Source: Rhodococcus pyridinivorans (GTDB lineage: Bacteria; Actinomycetota; Actinomycetes; Mycobacteriales; Mycobacteriaceae). From it: DNA of 64,000 bases. This document shows positions 1 through 7,323 of this stretch, one piece after another; the first letter of the stretch is position 1; each line of letters opens with the position of its first letter. Location: assembly GCF_900105195.1 (NCBI RefSeq), contig NZ_FNRX01000002.1, positions 4,402,001-4,466,000 on the forward strand, written 5' to 3'. Under the pieces are notes generated by a model. It did no database searches. It was not told the origin of the DNA and saw nothing but the letters and a program-made list of their open reading frames with translations. The translations under genes and the position numbers were made by a program.

Positions 1-1057
1 GTCCGGCCTGGTCGCCGAAGACGAACCACTGCTCGGTGGTGGCCCGGAACTCGATGTCGGTACGCCGTCGACGCGCACGTTCGAGGCTGCGGTCCACCAC
101 CTCGGCGACGTCGACGACCTCGAAGACCGTCTCCGGCGCATCCTCACGAGCGAGGTCGACGAGATCGCCGACGAGCGTCGACAACTCCTCGATCTGGCCG
201 ATGACGTCGGCCCGCAGCTCGGCCATGTCCTCGTCGGGCAGGCTCGGTGCACCGGGACGGCTCGCGGCGATGAGCAGTTCCATGTTGGTGCGCAGCGAGG
301 TCAGTGGTGTCTTCAGTTCGTGGCCGGCGTCGGCGACCAGCCGGCTCTGCCGTTCTCGCGACTCGGCGAGCGCACGCAGCATCATGTTGAAGCTCTCGGT
401 GAGGCGGGCGAGCTCGTCGTGCCCGGTCACCCGGATGGGCCGCAGGTCGTCGGTGCGCGCGACCCGCTCGGCGGCGGCGGTGAGCCGGGCGACGGGACGC
501 AGACCGGTGCGGCCGACGGTCGCGCCGACGGCGGCGGCGAGCACCACCCCGCACCCGCCGACGATGAACAGCACACTCGCCAGGCGGTTGAGGATCTCGA
601 CGGTGGGACGCAGTCGCTGCGCGATCACGACCGTGCTGCCGTCGGGCATGCGCTGGGCCAGTACGCGCTGCTGGGCGACGGTGCGCAGCGACGACTCCCG
701 GTCGCCCTCGGCCACCGCCAGTTCGGGTTCGCCGATGGGCACCGACGAGCCCGGCGGCACGTACCTGCCGAGATCCGGGTAGATCAGGGCAACGCTGATG
801 TCGGAGCTGTAGAGCTGGGCCCCACCGATGTAGCGCGGGTCGTAGGTGATGAGGGTGCTCGACTCGACGAGCGCGGCGGCCCGCGCCCGCAACTGGGTGT
901 CGACCTCCGAGTACAACGCCCGCGAGACCACGGCGTAGGCCGCGATGGAGGTGACGGCGACGGCGAGCGCCACTGCGCCGGCCGCGAGAAGCGTGACGCG
1001 GATGCGCAGCGGCACCGAGCGGGTCAGGAGAAGAGGTGGTCGCATCAGGTCGCTCAC
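1..1057 (-). CDS. mprB: MprB-type sensor histidine kinase, partial (3' end beyond left edge)
   Basis: Membrane sensor kinase that phosphorylates the MprA regulator encoded just upstream; MprAB in mycobacteria responds to envelope stress. About 352 residues are present. A first membrane helix lies near residues 20-43, an extracytoplasmic domain runs to about 156, a second helix is at about 157-180, and a HAMP region follows. The phosphoacceptor motif [10 protein letters not shown] has its His near residue 246. The ATPase domain lies outside the window. I start at GTG 1057, which overlaps the mprA stop by four bases (GTGA), so the two genes are translationally coupled; an in-frame ATG four codons later is an alternative. 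Gene order rpmF-mprA-mprB matches mycobacteria. Confidence 0.93.
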   Translation of the reverse strand, partial: MSDLMRPPLLLTRSVPLRIRVTLLAAGAVALAVAVTSIAAYAVVSRALYSEVDTQLRARAAALVESSTLITYDPRYIGGAQLYSSDISVALIYPDLGRYVPPGSSVPIGEPELAVAEGDRESSLRTVAQQRVLAQRMPDGSTVVIAQRLRPTVEILNRLASVLFIVGGCGVVLAAAVGATVGRTGLRPVARLTAAAERVARTDDLRPIRVTGHDELARLTESFNMMLRALAESRERQSRLVADAGHELKTPLTSLRTNMELLIAASRPGAPSLPDEDMAELRADVIGQIEELSTLVGDLVDLAREDAPETVFEVVDVAEVVDRSLERARRRRTDIEFRATTEQWFVFGDQAG

Positions 1058-1743
1058 GGCGGGGTCTCGCGCAGCACGTACCCGACGCCGCGCACCGTGT
1101 GGATCAGGCGCGGTTCCCCACCGGCCTCGGTCTTGCGTCGCAGATACCCCACGTAGACCTCGAGGGCGTTGCCGGAGGTCGGGAAGTCGTAACCCCACAC
1201 CTCCTCGAGGATGCGGCTGCGCGTGAGGACCCTCCTCGGGTTTGCCATGAGCATCTCCATCAGGGAGAACTCGGTGCGGGTGAGGCTGATCGGCCGGTCG
1301 CCGCGAGTGACCTCGCGGGTCGCAGGGTCGAGGCTGAGGTCGGCGAACCGCAGCACCTCGTCGGCGGACGAGTCCGGGTCGGGCGCGGCACGACGCAGCA
1401 GCGCCCGCAGTCGCGCGAGCAGTTCCTCGAGCGCGAACGGTTTCGGCAGGTAGTCGTCGGCCCCCGCGTCGAGACCCGCGACCCGCTCCGAGACGGAGTC
1501 GCGCGCCGTGAGGACGAGGATCGGCAGGTCGTCGCCGGTGCTGCGGAGCCGGCGGCACACTTCGAGGCCGTCGACGCGCGGCATCATGACGTCGAGCACC
1601 ATCGCATCCGGACGCGACGTCGCGACCTGTTCGAGGGCGTCCTGCCCGTCCGTCGCGAGGTCGACCGTGTATCCGTTGAAGCTCAGTGACCGGCGCAGCG
1701 ACTCCCGCACTGCACGGTCGTCGTCGACCACCAGAATGCGCAT
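1054..1743 (-). CDS. mprA: MprA, OmpR-family response regulator
   Basis: DNA-binding response regulator, 229 residues. The receiver domain occupies residues 1-120, with acidic pocket VVDDD and phosphoacceptor Asp near 51 in [11 protein letters not shown]. The conserved Lys is in DYLPKPF. A winged-helix effector domain follows and ends in YLRRKTE and the family tail [11 protein letters not shown]. The whole protein closely resembles mycobacterial MprA as I remember it. I start at the ATG giving MRILVVDDD rather than the ATG three codons upstream. Its stop overlaps the mprB start. A direct repeat TCTCAG-N5-TCTCAG at 1768-1784 sits 25 bases ahead of the start and suggests autoregulation. Confidence 0.96.
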   Translation of the reverse strand: MRILVVDDDRAVRESLRRSLSFNGYTVDLATDGQDALEQVATSRPDAMVLDVMMPRVDGLEVCRRLRSTGDDLPILVLTARDSVSERVAGLDAGADDYLPKPFALEELLARLRALLRRAAPDPDSSADEVLRFADLSLDPATREVTRGDRPISLTRTEFSLMEMLMANPRRVLTRSRILEEVWGYDFPTSGNALEVYVGYLRRKTEAGGEPRLIHTVRGVGYVLRETPP

Positions 1744-1767
1744 GATCACCATTGTGGCCTGCGCCTA

Positions 1768-1784
1768 CTGAGAGCGCGCTGAGA
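1768..1784 (-). promoter_or_regulatory. Candidate MprA box (TCTCAG direct repeat)
   Basis: On the minus strand this reads TCTCAG-CGCGC-TCTCAG, two identical hexamers 11 bases apart (one helical turn), 25 bases upstream of mprA. MprA is known to bind loosely conserved direct repeats and to control its own operon in mycobacteria. That this is the site is inference from position and repeat geometry. Confidence 0.5.
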
Positions 1785-1812
1785 ACCCGCGGTGGCCGGC
1801 GGGCTCTACGAC

Positions 1813-1986
1813 TCAGTCGGTCCGCGGGTCGACCTCACCCCTGTGCACGGCCTCGACGAGCCTGCGGGGCACCTTCACGGTCGTTCCGTCGACCGTGATC
1901 GGCACGAGATCGGGGACCTTCGCCGTCCACTGCGACCGGCGGTGACGGGTGTTGGAGCGGGACTTCCTGCGTTTGGGGACTGCCAT
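1813..1986 (-). CDS. rpmF: Ribosomal protein L32
   Basis: Large-subunit protein L32, 57 residues. It begins [14 protein letters not shown], the standard L32 start, and contains no cysteine. The start ATG at 1986 has AAGGAGA a few bases ahead; an upstream in-frame extension is an open-frame artefact. It lies 32 bases after the L31 gene on the same strand, so it is probably read from the zinc-responsive promoter near 3.5 kb. It is followed by mprA, as in mycobacteria, where rpmF also sits beside mprAB. Confidence 0.95.
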   Translation of the reverse strand: MAVPKRRKSRSNTRHRRSQWTAKVPDLVPITVDGTTVKVPRRLVEAVHRGEVDPRTD

Positions 1987-2018
1987 GTGGTTCTCCTTCG
2001 ATGTCGGGACGTGCGGGA

Positions 2019-2270
2019 TCAGGGTCGGCGCCGGCCGTACTTGCGTTCGAACTTCTCGACGCGACCGGCGGTGTCGAGCAGGCGGGCGGCGCCCGTCCAG
2101 AACGGATGCGAGTCGCTCGTGACGTCGACGACGATCAGCGGGTAGGTAACGCCGTCCGACCAGACGGTCGTGCGTTCGGATGTCGCGGTGGAGCGGGTCA
2201 GGAAGGTGGCGCCGGTGTTGGCGTCCTGGAAGACCACGGGGTGGTAGTCGGGATGCAGGCCTGATTTCAT
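2019..2270 (-). CDS. rpmE2: Ribosomal protein L31, type B (zinc-free)
   Basis: Large-subunit protein L31, 83 residues, starting [17 protein letters not shown] and including SDSHPFWTG, typical of the type B paralogue. It has no cysteine, so it cannot bind the structural zinc of type A L31. In other bacteria Zur represses such a copy when zinc is plentiful and it replaces the zinc form under starvation. Its ATG overlaps the stop of the COG0523 gene upstream (ATGA), so the two are co-translated. Confidence 0.95.
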   Translation of the reverse strand: MKSGLHPDYHPVVFQDANTGATFLTRSTATSERTTVWSDGVTYPLIVVDVTSDSHPFWTGAARLLDTAGRVEKFERKYGRRRP

Positions 2271-3484
2271 CGGTGTCCTTCTCTCTCGTTGTCGCGGCGG
2301 TCTGCCGGGAGGTCGTCACAAGGGTCTTCGTGGAATCGGCCGAAGGGGTCGCGCCAGGTCGGCCACAGATCGGGGCGGGCGAACTCGTCGTCTGTCACGA
2401 CCGCCGCGCGCAGCGTGCGGTCGATGAGTTCCGAGTCGGCGTCGTGGACGAGGACGACGATGCTCGTGTCCCGGTCGCCGTAGCGTTCGTCCCAGCGCAG
2501 CGACGCCATCGCGCGGCGTTCCGCCGGGATCTCGCGCTGCTGATCGGGAGTCATCGACGCGAGCCATGGCCCCGCGTGAGCGACCCGCAGTCCTCCACCG
2601 GCTGATTCGACGAGCAGCGCATTGTCGGGTTGGGTGGCGACCCACAGTCGTCCGCGGGCGCGCACGACGCCGTCGAGCAGCACGTCGATCGCGTGGTGGA
2701 GACGTTCCGGATGGAACGGCCGGTCGGCGGAGAACTCGACGAGGCGGATTCCGCAGTCGTCGTCGAGAGGCGGTTGACCTCGTAGGAGAGGCGAGTGCGC
2801 CCCGTCGATCGCCCCCCGACGGGCGGTGGCGGGTATCTCCCGGAGGAGCCGCTCGACGTCCGGTTCCCCCGCCCACGCGATCGGCGCGTCCGGGGCGAGT
2901 CGGGTGAGCACCGCGTGCAGGCGCGCCTGCTGCCAGCCGTCCGCTCCGGGGAGCACCACCAGCGCATCGGCGAACTCGACCTGGCCGACGACGACCTGCG
3001 CCAGGGTGCGGTCGTCGTCGACACGCTCGTTCAGTTCGTCGTCGCCCGTCGCGTCCTCGAGCCAGGTCGCGGCGTCGAGGCAGGTCACGACGCCGTCCAC
3101 CCGGACATCGAGGGACGCGGGTCCGTCGACACGACCGACGATCCCGCTCACCACGACATGTTCGACTGCCCAGCACAATGCCTCGGGTTCGAGTTGCGGG
3201 TCGAGGTGCAGCACGATCCGGTCGACGCTGCTGTAGTCGCGCATGCGGCGCAGAAGCGGCACCAGATCCTCGCGCAGTGTGCAGGAGACGCACCCGTGCG
3301 CGAGTTCGAGGATTTCGGTGCGTTCATCCTCGACGGTGAGCACGGAGCGGCGGAGTACGCCCTGGTCGAGACCGGACAGGTCATGGTGGACGACCGCGGT
3401 GCCCGGACGCAGTAGTGACCGCGCGGCCTGCGCAGTCCGTCCGCGCCATCCGCAGACGATGACGAGCGGCGTCCTGATGTCCAC
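2267..3484 (-). CDS. COG0523/CobW-like protein of the zinc-starvation ribosome operon
   Basis: A 405-residue protein with the overall pattern of COG0523 (CobW/YciC) proteins: a [15 protein letters not shown] segment equivalent to the GCxCC metal-motif region, and a C-terminal CobW_C-like half. The N-terminal strand that should carry the P-loop reads [14 protein letters not shown], so the GxxGxGKT nucleotide motif is lost. A related mycobacterial protein in cysteine-less ribosomal operons (Rv0106/Mrf type, from memory) is linked to ribosome hibernation under zinc limitation. I start at GTG 3484, which has AAAGGA five bases ahead; this leaves the Zur-like box upstream of the gene. It overlaps rpmE2 by four bases. 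Confidence 0.8.
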   Translation of the reverse strand: MDIRTPLVIVCGWRGRTAQAARSLLRPGTAVVHHDLSGLDQGVLRRSVLTVEDERTEILELAHGCVSCTLREDLVPLLRRMRDYSSVDRIVLHLDPQLEPEALCWAVEHVVVSGIVGRVDGPASLDVRVDGVVTCLDAATWLEDATGDDELNERVDDDRTLAQVVVGQVEFADALVVLPGADGWQQARLHAVLTRLAPDAPIAWAGEPDVERLLREIPATARRGAIDGAHSPLLRGQPPLDDDCGIRLVEFSADRPFHPERLHHAIDVLLDGVVRARGRLWVATQPDNALLVESAGGGLRVAHAGPWLASMTPDQQREIPAERRAMASLRWDERYGDRDTSIVVLVHDADSELIDRTLRAAVVTDDEFARPDLWPTWRDPFGRFHEDPCDDLPADRRDNEREGHR

Positions 3485-3496
3485 AGCATTCCTTTC

Positions 3497-3513
3497 GATA
3501 ACGATTGTCATTA
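3497..3513 (-). promoter_or_regulatory. Zur-like operator for the minus-strand operon
   Basis: The plus-strand sequence GATAACGATTGTCATTA is an imperfect AT-rich palindrome like Fur/Zur boxes. It begins 13 bases ahead of the GTG start of the COG0523 gene and matches the box at 3551-3567 at 14 of 17 positions. Control by Zur is inferred from this similarity and from the zinc-free ribosomal proteins on both sides. Confidence 0.65.
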
Positions 3514-3550
3514 ACGATGTCGAAGCGTACAGTTGGCGGCGCACTTTGTC

Positions 3551-3567
3551 GAAAATGATTGTCGTTA
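3551..3567 (+). promoter_or_regulatory. Zur-like operator for the rpmB-rpmG-rpsN-rpsR operon
   Basis: GAAAATGATTGTCGTTA lies 18 bases ahead of the rpmB start. It is a near copy of the box at 3497-3513, and both read in the same orientation. The pair in a roughly 100-base divergent region suggests coordinated zinc-dependent repression of both operons. Confidence 0.65.
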
Positions 3568-3585
3568 CCTACGAAAGGAGCCGAC

Positions 3586-3822
3586 GTGTCGGCCACGTGC
3601 CAACTCACCGGACGGCGACCCGGTTTCGGGAGATCCGTATCGCACTCCCATGTCCGCACCAGCCGGCGGTGGAACCCGAACATCCAGCGCAGAACCTATT
3701 TCGTACCCTCGCTCGGACGCCGGGTCGCGCTGAACCTGTCCACCAAGGGCATCAAGATCGTCGACCGCGACGGCATCGAGAGCGTTGTCGCACGTCTGCG
3801 TGCCCGCGGGGAGAAGTTCTGA
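3586..3822 (+). CDS. rpmB: Ribosomal protein L28, zinc-free paralogue
   Basis: Large-subunit protein L28, 78 residues, with the family pattern [27 protein letters not shown] and a C-terminal [12 protein letters not shown]. Only one cysteine remains near the N-terminus, so the CxxC pairs of the zinc-binding form are absent. The start is GTG 3586, with AAAGGAG five bases ahead; the longer frame from an upstream ATG would run through the Zur-like box. Its TGA overlaps the rpmG ATG by one base. First gene of a four-gene operon with rpmG, rpsN and rpsR. Confidence 0.94.
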   Translation: MSATCQLTGRRPGFGRSVSHSHVRTSRRWNPNIQRRTYFVPSLGRRVALNLSTKGIKIVDRDGIESVVARLRARGEKF

Positions 3823-3989
3823 TGGCAGCACGCAGCGAGATCCGGCCCGTCGTCAAGCTTCGCTCGACCGCCGGGACCGGCTACACCTACGTCACCCGGA
3901 AGAACCGCCGGAACGATCCCGACCGTCTCGTCCTGCGCAAGTACGACCCCGTGCTGCGCAGACACGTCGACTTCCGCGAGGAGAAGTAG
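3822..3989 (+). CDS. rpmG: Ribosomal protein L33, zinc-free paralogue
   Basis: Large-subunit protein L33, 55 residues: [20 protein letters not shown], then [15 protein letters not shown] and [16 protein letters not shown]. It lacks the two CxxC pairs of zinc-binding L33. The start overlaps the rpmB stop (TGATG), and rpsN begins two bases after its stop, showing tight operon packing. A second, zinc-binding copy elsewhere in the genome is expected but cannot be checked here. Confidence 0.94.
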   Translation: MAARSEIRPVVKLRSTAGTGYTYVTRKNRRNDPDRLVLRKYDPVLRRHVDFREEK

Positions 3990-3991
3990 TC

Positions 3992-4297
3992 GTGGCGAAG
4001 AAATCGAAGATCGCACGCAACGAGCAACGGAAGGCGATCGTGGCCCGGTACGCCGAGCGCCGCGAGGAACTGAAGGAGGTCGTGCGCCGACCGTCGTCCT
4101 CGCCCGAAGAGCGCAGCGAAGCCCAGCGGGCACTGCAGCGTCTACCCCGCGACGCCAGTCCGGTACGATTGCGCAATCGAGACGCTGCGGACGGCCGCCC
4201 GCGCGGCCACCTGCGAAAGTTCGGGCTCTCACGAGTGCGTGTGCGTGAACTCGCCCACCGCGGGGAACTACCCGGCGTCCACAAGTCGAGCTGGTGA
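3992..4297 (+). CDS. rpsN: Ribosomal protein S14, zinc-free long form
   Basis: Small-subunit protein S14, 101 residues. It starts [20 protein letters not shown] (GTG start at 3992) and ends with [20 protein letters not shown] and [13 protein letters not shown], the conserved rRNA-binding tail. It is the long, cysteine-free type, not the short zinc-ribbon type. The frame is open upstream, but the GTG directly after the rpmG stop gives the conserved S14 N-terminus. Third gene of the zinc-starvation operon. Confidence 0.95.
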   Translation: MAKKSKIARNEQRKAIVARYAERREELKEVVRRPSSSPEERSEAQRALQRLPRDASPVRLRNRDAADGRPRGHLRKFGLSRVRVRELAHRGELPGVHKSSW

Positions 4298-4307
4298 GGA
4301 GCGAGAT

Positions 4308-4565
4308 ATGGCAGTCAAGCGAGGACCGTCGAAGAAGTCGCGTGCCGTAGAGGGACGCAAGCCCAAGAAGAACCCCCTCTTCGCGGCGAAGATCGAGTAC
4401 GTCGACTACAAGGACGTCAATCTGCTCCGCACCTTCATCTCCGACCGCGGCAAGATCCGCAGCCGTCGCGTCACGGGCCTGACCCCGCAGCAGCAGCGTC
4501 AGGTGGCCGTCGCGGTGAAGAACGCCCGCGAGATGGCCTTGCTCCCCTACGTCAGCAGCAAGTAG
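4308..4565 (+). CDS. rpsR: Ribosomal protein S18, zinc-free paralogue
   Basis: Small-subunit protein S18, 85 residues, with the S18 core [20 protein letters not shown] and the rRNA-contacting segment [19 protein letters not shown]. There is no cysteine. GAGGAGCGAG lies ahead of the ATG at 4308, ten bases after the rpsN stop. It is the last gene of the operon and is followed directly by a strong hairpin terminator at 4577-4612. Confidence 0.95.
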   Translation: MAVKRGPSKKSRAVEGRKPKKNPLFAAKIEYVDYKDVNLLRTFISDRGKIRSRRVTGLTPQQQRQVAVAVKNAREMALLPYVSSK

Positions 4566-4576
4566 GTCGTAGCTTC

Positions 4577-4612
4577 CGACGCCGCCTCTCCCCATCGGGA
4601 GGGGCGGCGTCG
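4577..4612 (+). terminator. Rho-independent-type terminator after rpsR
   Basis: A strong GC hairpin with outer stem CGACGCCGCC paired to GGCGGCGTCG and a CTCCCC/GGGGAG-like inner stem, 11 bases after the rpsR stop. The tail is GTCGTATGT rather than a U-run, as is common in actinobacteria. Confidence 0.75.
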
Positions 4613-4626
4613 TCGTATGTGCACCC

Positions 4627-4680
4627 GAGACCGGTGTTGTTTTCGAAGATCGGCCGAGAATCACAAACAACACCGGTCTC
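4627..4680. repeat. Perfect 16-bp inverted repeat
   Basis: Arms GAGACCGGTGTTGTTT (4627-4642) and AAACAACACCGGTCTC (4665-4680) are perfectly complementary, with a 22-base loop. The repeat follows the rpsR terminator and precedes the AEC transporter gene. The arms are AT-richer than the surroundings, so it could be an operator, a second terminator, or one copy of a dispersed repeat. Confidence 0.7.
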
Positions 4681-4738
4681 GACGCTCGCTGCGGTCCGAT
4701 GGCGGGACGACACTCCGGGGTCCTTAGACTAGGCAACC

Positions 4739-5665
4739 GTGTCGGGTGTGATCGCGGGGTTCAGTGTCATCTTCGTGATCATCGCCATCGGCTTCACGCT
4801 GGGGCGCCTGGGCACCCTCGGGCACGAGGCGCAGACGGTGCTCAGCCGGCTCGTCTTCTTCGTCGCCACCCCCGCGCTGCTGTTCGACGTGCTCGCGACG
4901 TCCGACCTGTCGGTGATCTTCTCGCCCAATCTCTACATCGCAGCGGCCACGGCGTTCGCCGTCGCGATCGTGCACTTCGTCGTCGCGAAGCTCTGGCTGC
5001 GACGTGCGGTTCCCGAGGCGACCATCGGCGCGCTGTGCGCCGGCTACGTCAACTCCGCGAACCTCGGCATCCCCATTGCGGTCTTCGTGCTCGGCGACGC
5101 GTCGTTCGTCGCGCCCCTGTTGTTGTTCCAGATCGTCGTGCTCTCCCCCATCGCGCTGACGATGCTCGACCTGTCGACGATGCGCGCCGGGGTCTCGCTC
5201 CTCGACACCCTGCTCGCGCCGTTCAAGAACCCCATCGTCCTGGCCGCCGCGGCCGGACTCGCCATCGCGATCAGCGGGTGGACGCCTCCCGAGGCGTTGC
5301 TGCAGCCGTTCCATCTGCTCGGCGGCGCGTCGGTGCCCGGTGCGCTGCTCGCGTTCGGATTGTCGCTGCAGGGCGTCCGGGTGCTCGAGAAGGGGACGAG
5401 CCCGCGCCGCGACATCGCGCTCGCCTCGGTGCTCAAGATCCTCGCCCAGCCGGTGCTCGCGTATCTGATGGGGCGTTTCGTGTTCGGCCTCGACGGCCAT
5501 GCGCTGTTCGCCGTCGTGGTGGTCGCCGCGCTTCCCACCGCGCAGAACGTGTTCGTCTACGCGAGCGCTTACGGTCGCGGCACGGTGCTCGCCCGCGACG
5601 CCGCCCTCGTCACCACCCTCGCCTCCATCCCTGCGATCGGCGTGACCGCCGCCCTGCTGGCGTGA
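4739..5665 (+). CDS. AEC-family (auxin efflux carrier-like) transporter
   Basis: Integral membrane transporter of 308 residues, about ten hydrophobic helices in two blocks of five. The first helices (FSVIFVIIAIGFTLGRLG) and the central GYVNSANLGIPIAVFVLGD segment, plus PTAQNVFVYASAYGR in the second half, match the AEC family, which exports or imports small organic acids and amino acids. The substrate cannot be predicted. The start is GTG 4739 (MSGVIAGF). It is followed directly by the lipoprotein gene, which may be co-transcribed. Confidence 0.85.
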   Translation: MSGVIAGFSVIFVIIAIGFTLGRLGTLGHEAQTVLSRLVFFVATPALLFDVLATSDLSVIFSPNLYIAAATAFAVAIVHFVVAKLWLRRAVPEATIGALCAGYVNSANLGIPIAVFVLGDASFVAPLLLFQIVVLSPIALTMLDLSTMRAGVSLLDTLLAPFKNPIVLAAAAGLAIAISGWTPPEALLQPFHLLGGASVPGALLAFGLSLQGVRVLEKGTSPRRDIALASVLKILAQPVLAYLMGRFVFGLDGHALFAVVVVAALPTAQNVFVYASAYGRGTVLARDAALVTTLASIPAIGVTAALLA

Positions 5666-5697
5666 TGAACACGCGACACGGGAATACCGTGGGAACC

Positions 5698-6120
5698 ATG
5701 CGTTCCGTCGTCCGTGCTTGCCGGGGAATCACCGTCCTCGCGATGTGCCTGCTCATCGCGGCCTGCGGATCAAGTTCGGGTACACCGGACGTCCCCGCGC
5801 TGCCCGAGGAACCGGTTCCGGCAGGGGCGACGGCGTTCTCGGCGCGACCCGACATCGTCGATGCGCATCCGCTGACGATCCTGTCGTGGTCGCGGGTGAG
5901 CGACGACCGGATCGCCCTGCACTTCGAGACGGGCACCCCCGAGTGCTTCGGCGTCGACGCGACCGTCACCGAAACGGACGACACGGTGACGGTGACGCTC
6001 CTCGGCGGCACGCTGCCGGAGATGCAGGACCGCATGTGCATCATGGTCGCCGTCGTCGGCGCCCTCGAGGTCTCCTTGCAGTCGCCGCTCGGCGACCGGG
6101 TCGTGACCGCCGGCGCCTGA
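5698..6120 (+). CDS. Putative lipoprotein of unknown function
   Basis: A 140-residue protein starting MRSVVRACRGITVLAMCLL with lipobox LIAAC, so it is probably cleaved and lipidated at the Cys and anchored outside the membrane. The mature part has no motif I recognise; two internal cysteines (in ECFG and RMCIM) could form a disulfide. I prefer ATG 5698 because it gives a normal signal peptide; an in-frame ATG at 5665, overlapping the AEC stop, would add 11 residues. Three bases separate it from the MFS gene downstream. Confidence 0.7.
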   Translation: MRSVVRACRGITVLAMCLLIAACGSSSGTPDVPALPEEPVPAGATAFSARPDIVDAHPLTILSWSRVSDDRIALHFETGTPECFGVDATVTETDDTVTVTLLGGTLPEMQDRMCIMVAVVGALEVSLQSPLGDRVVTAGA

Positions 6121-6123
6121 CAT

Positions 6124-7296
6124 ATGCCGCATCCTCCGCGTCACTGGCTGCTGTATCTGTGCTTGTCCACGGCCCTGCTGCACGCGGCATTCCAGTCGAT
6201 CCGTGTCCTGGTCTCCTACCGGATTCTCGCGCTGGGCGGTGACGCGACGACCATCGGTGCCGTCACCGCGCTCTACGCCATCGTTCCGCTGATCGCGGCG
6301 GTGCGGATGGGACGTGTCGTGGACCGCGGGCACACGACCGCCATTCTGCGTTCGGGCATCGTCGTCACCACGGTCGGTGCCGGGTTGATCGCTCTCAGTT
6401 CGGGATTGTTCGTGCTCGCCGCCGGCAACGTCGTGCTCGGTCTCGGACAGTTGCTCGTCACGGTGTCGGGGCAGGCATTCGTGTCGATCCTGTCGCCGCC
6501 GGGGCAACTGGATCGCGGGTTCGCCGGTCTCACGCTGGGTGTGTCGGTCGGTCAGGCCGTCGGTGTGCCCGTCGCCGGCGTGATCGCCGCGACCACCGGC
6601 GACGGCAACGGCTCCGTCGAGACCACTGGAGCGTTGCTGGTCATGACGGTGTTTTCGCTGCTCTCCCTGCCGCTGGTGCTGGGGCTCCGCGAGCCGCCCG
6701 GCTCCGGTCGCACCGCGGAGGACGGCGCGCCGCAGTCGATCCTGTCGATGCTCGCGACGAAGGGCATGAAGCCCGCAATGCTGTCGAGCCTGGTGGTCCT
6801 CGCCTCGGTCGACCTGGTCGTGGCCTACCTGCCGTTGCTCGGTGAGCAGTTCGGGTTCGGTGTGCTCCTGGTGTCGATCCTGCTCACCGCTCGCACCATG
6901 GCGTCGATCGTCTCGCGTGCTCTGCTGCCGTGGGCGTTGCGCCGGATTCCGCGCAGGTGGCTGCTCGTCTCCGCGACCGCCGGGACCATCGTGCCGGTCG
7001 CGCTGCTGCCGCTCGTGCCGAATCCCTGGGTCATCGGCGCGTTGCTCGCCGTGTGCGGAATGCTCTGGGGCGTCGGCCAACCCCTGACGATGACGTGGGT
7101 GGTCGAACTCGTCGCACCGGCCGACCGCGCGTCGGCGCTGGCGGTGCGATTGACCGGCAACCGTCTCGGGCAGGTCGCGGTGCCCATGGTGGCCGGCGCG
7201 ATCGCCGGGGTCGCCGGTGTCGCGTCGATCTTCTGGGTGACCGCCGCCCTGCTGTCCGCCGCCGCGACGACCACGTGGCGGTCGGTGCGCCACTGA
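6124..7296 (+). CDS. MFS transporter
   Basis: Major facilitator superfamily permease, 390 residues, about 12 hydrophobic helices. The first half has the MFS loop signature in RMGRVVDRGHTTAILRSG, and a charged linker (REPPGSGRTAEDGAP) separates the two six-helix bundles. It resembles drug or metabolite exporters, but the substrate is not predictable. It starts three bases after the lipoprotein stop and faces the VWA gene tail to tail with a 27-base gap. Confidence 0.85.
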   Translation: MPHPPRHWLLYLCLSTALLHAAFQSIRVLVSYRILALGGDATTIGAVTALYAIVPLIAAVRMGRVVDRGHTTAILRSGIVVTTVGAGLIALSSGLFVLAAGNVVLGLGQLLVTVSGQAFVSILSPPGQLDRGFAGLTLGVSVGQAVGVPVAGVIAATTGDGNGSVETTGALLVMTVFSLLSLPLVLGLREPPGSGRTAEDGAPQSILSMLATKGMKPAMLSSLVVLASVDLVVAYLPLLGEQFGFGVLLVSILLTARTMASIVSRALLPWALRRIPRRWLLVSATAGTIVPVALLPLVPNPWVIGALLAVCGMLWGVGQPLTMTWVVELVAPADRASALAVRLTGNRLGQVAVPMVAGAIAGVAGVASIFWVTAALLSAAATTTWRSVRH

Positions 7297-7323
7297 GTTC
7301 CCGGGGCGCCTCGCGCCGAGTTC

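Noticed and set aside
2316..3293. Long minus-strand open frame (325 codons) overlapping the COG0523 gene
   Set aside because: Arg/Pro-rich composition with no motif; it is a shadow frame of the COG0523 gene. Many similar long frames across the window were dropped for the same reason.
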